This document shows, in pieces, positions 5,298-5,504 of a DNA stretch of 5,504 bases. The notes under the pieces were generated by a model. It did not search any database. It saw nothing but the letters and a program-made list of their open reading frames with translations, and was not told the DNA's origin. The stretch lies in assembly GCA_016213455.1 (NCBI GenBank), contig JACRAG010000459.1:1-5504 (forward strand), read 5' to 3'. A program made the position numbers and the translations under genes. The DNA comes from Anaerolineae bacterium. GTDB taxonomy: Bacteria; Chloroflexota; Anaerolineae; Anaerolineales; Anaerolineaceae. How positions within the stretch are numbered: the stretch's first letter is position 1; each line of letters opens with the position of its first letter.

Positions 5298-5504
5298 GCG
5301 CCGGCCTGTTTGCGCGATTGGCGCGCCGCGCGCGCGGTGAAACCGGGGGCTTGCAGCCGCTCATACCGCCAATATTTGCAGGCGGGCCAACCTCGACCGG
5401 CCTGGTGGAAGAGGAAATGCAAACCCCTGTCCGCGCGCAGCCCATGCCCGCCCCCACTGCACAACCACCGCCGGCCCAACCTGGCCCCGGCATCCTGGAC
5501 CACA
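5294..5504 (+). CDS. Proline-rich protein of the injection-system operon (partial, N-terminal 70 residues)
   Basis: The ATG at 5294 overlaps the preceding TGA in an ATGA arrangement, with GGAG at 5282-5285 spaced 8 nt upstream, and the frame stays open to the window edge. The protein starts with a short basic segment (MSAGLFARLARRARGE), followed by LQPLIPPIFAGG. It then becomes a low-complexity Pro/Ala/Gln-rich stretch (PMPAPTAQPPPAQPGPG, about residues 49-65), likely disordered. eCIS loci often carry a protein of this design, with a basic LARRA-like N-terminal peptide, a PP-containing motif and a long proline-rich linker, next to the chaperone-like gene. Its job is not known to me and no enzymatic domain is visible. 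The translational coupling supports membership of the operon. Confidence 0.75.
   Translation, partial: MSAGLFARLARRARGETGGLQPLIPPIFAGGPTSTGLVEEEMQTPVRAQPMPAPTAQPPPAQPGPGILDH

Overview
The window looks like chromosomal DNA from a fairly GC-rich bacterium. The AlaX gene, the leader protein at the left edge and the style of the injection-system genes suggest an Anaerolineae-type Chloroflexota. That taxonomic guess is inference from general resemblance, not a database result. Coding regions are clearly GC-rich, and the two intergenic spacers are AT-rich with readable sigma-70-type promoters.

Layout. The left part (1-1350) is ordinary housekeeping sequence. It holds the N-terminus of a minus-strand membrane protein (1-165), then a minus-strand tRNA-Lys(UUU) at 350-421 with its own promoter and a perfect intrinsic terminator. 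A divergent plus-strand gene for an AlaX-type alanyl-tRNA editing protein (571-1290) follows, with a good promoter and Shine-Dalgarno site, closed by a 14-bp perfect terminator hairpin. A 400-bp gene-free spacer (1339-1740) then contains an AT-rich promoter-like block around 1530-1570 and a highly structured leader of about 165 nt.

The right part (1741-5504) is the head of a plus-strand operon for a contractile phage-tail-like machine. It encodes a large sheath protein (1741-4023), an inner tube protein (4033-4554), a protein with two CxxC pairs resembling the T4-type baseplate hub assembly chaperones (4563-5297), and the start of a proline-rich protein (5294 to the window edge). Spacing is tight: the sheath stop codon directly precedes the tube Shine-Dalgarno site, the third gene starts 8 nt after the tube stop, and the fourth overlaps the third by ATGA. 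Sheath-tube-chaperone-Pro-rich protein, with no capsid, terminase or integrase in view, fits an extracellular contractile injection system (eCIS; Afp/PVC/MAC family). A prophage tail module cannot be excluded from this window alone.

How the genes would work together: tube subunits stack into the inner tube, the sheath polymerises around it in the extended state and contracts on triggering, and the third protein probably helps baseplate or hub assembly. The most distinctive observations are a tandem duplication of a domain of about 105 residues inserted in the middle of the sheath protein, which brings it to 760 aa, and the long folded leader upstream of the sheath gene.
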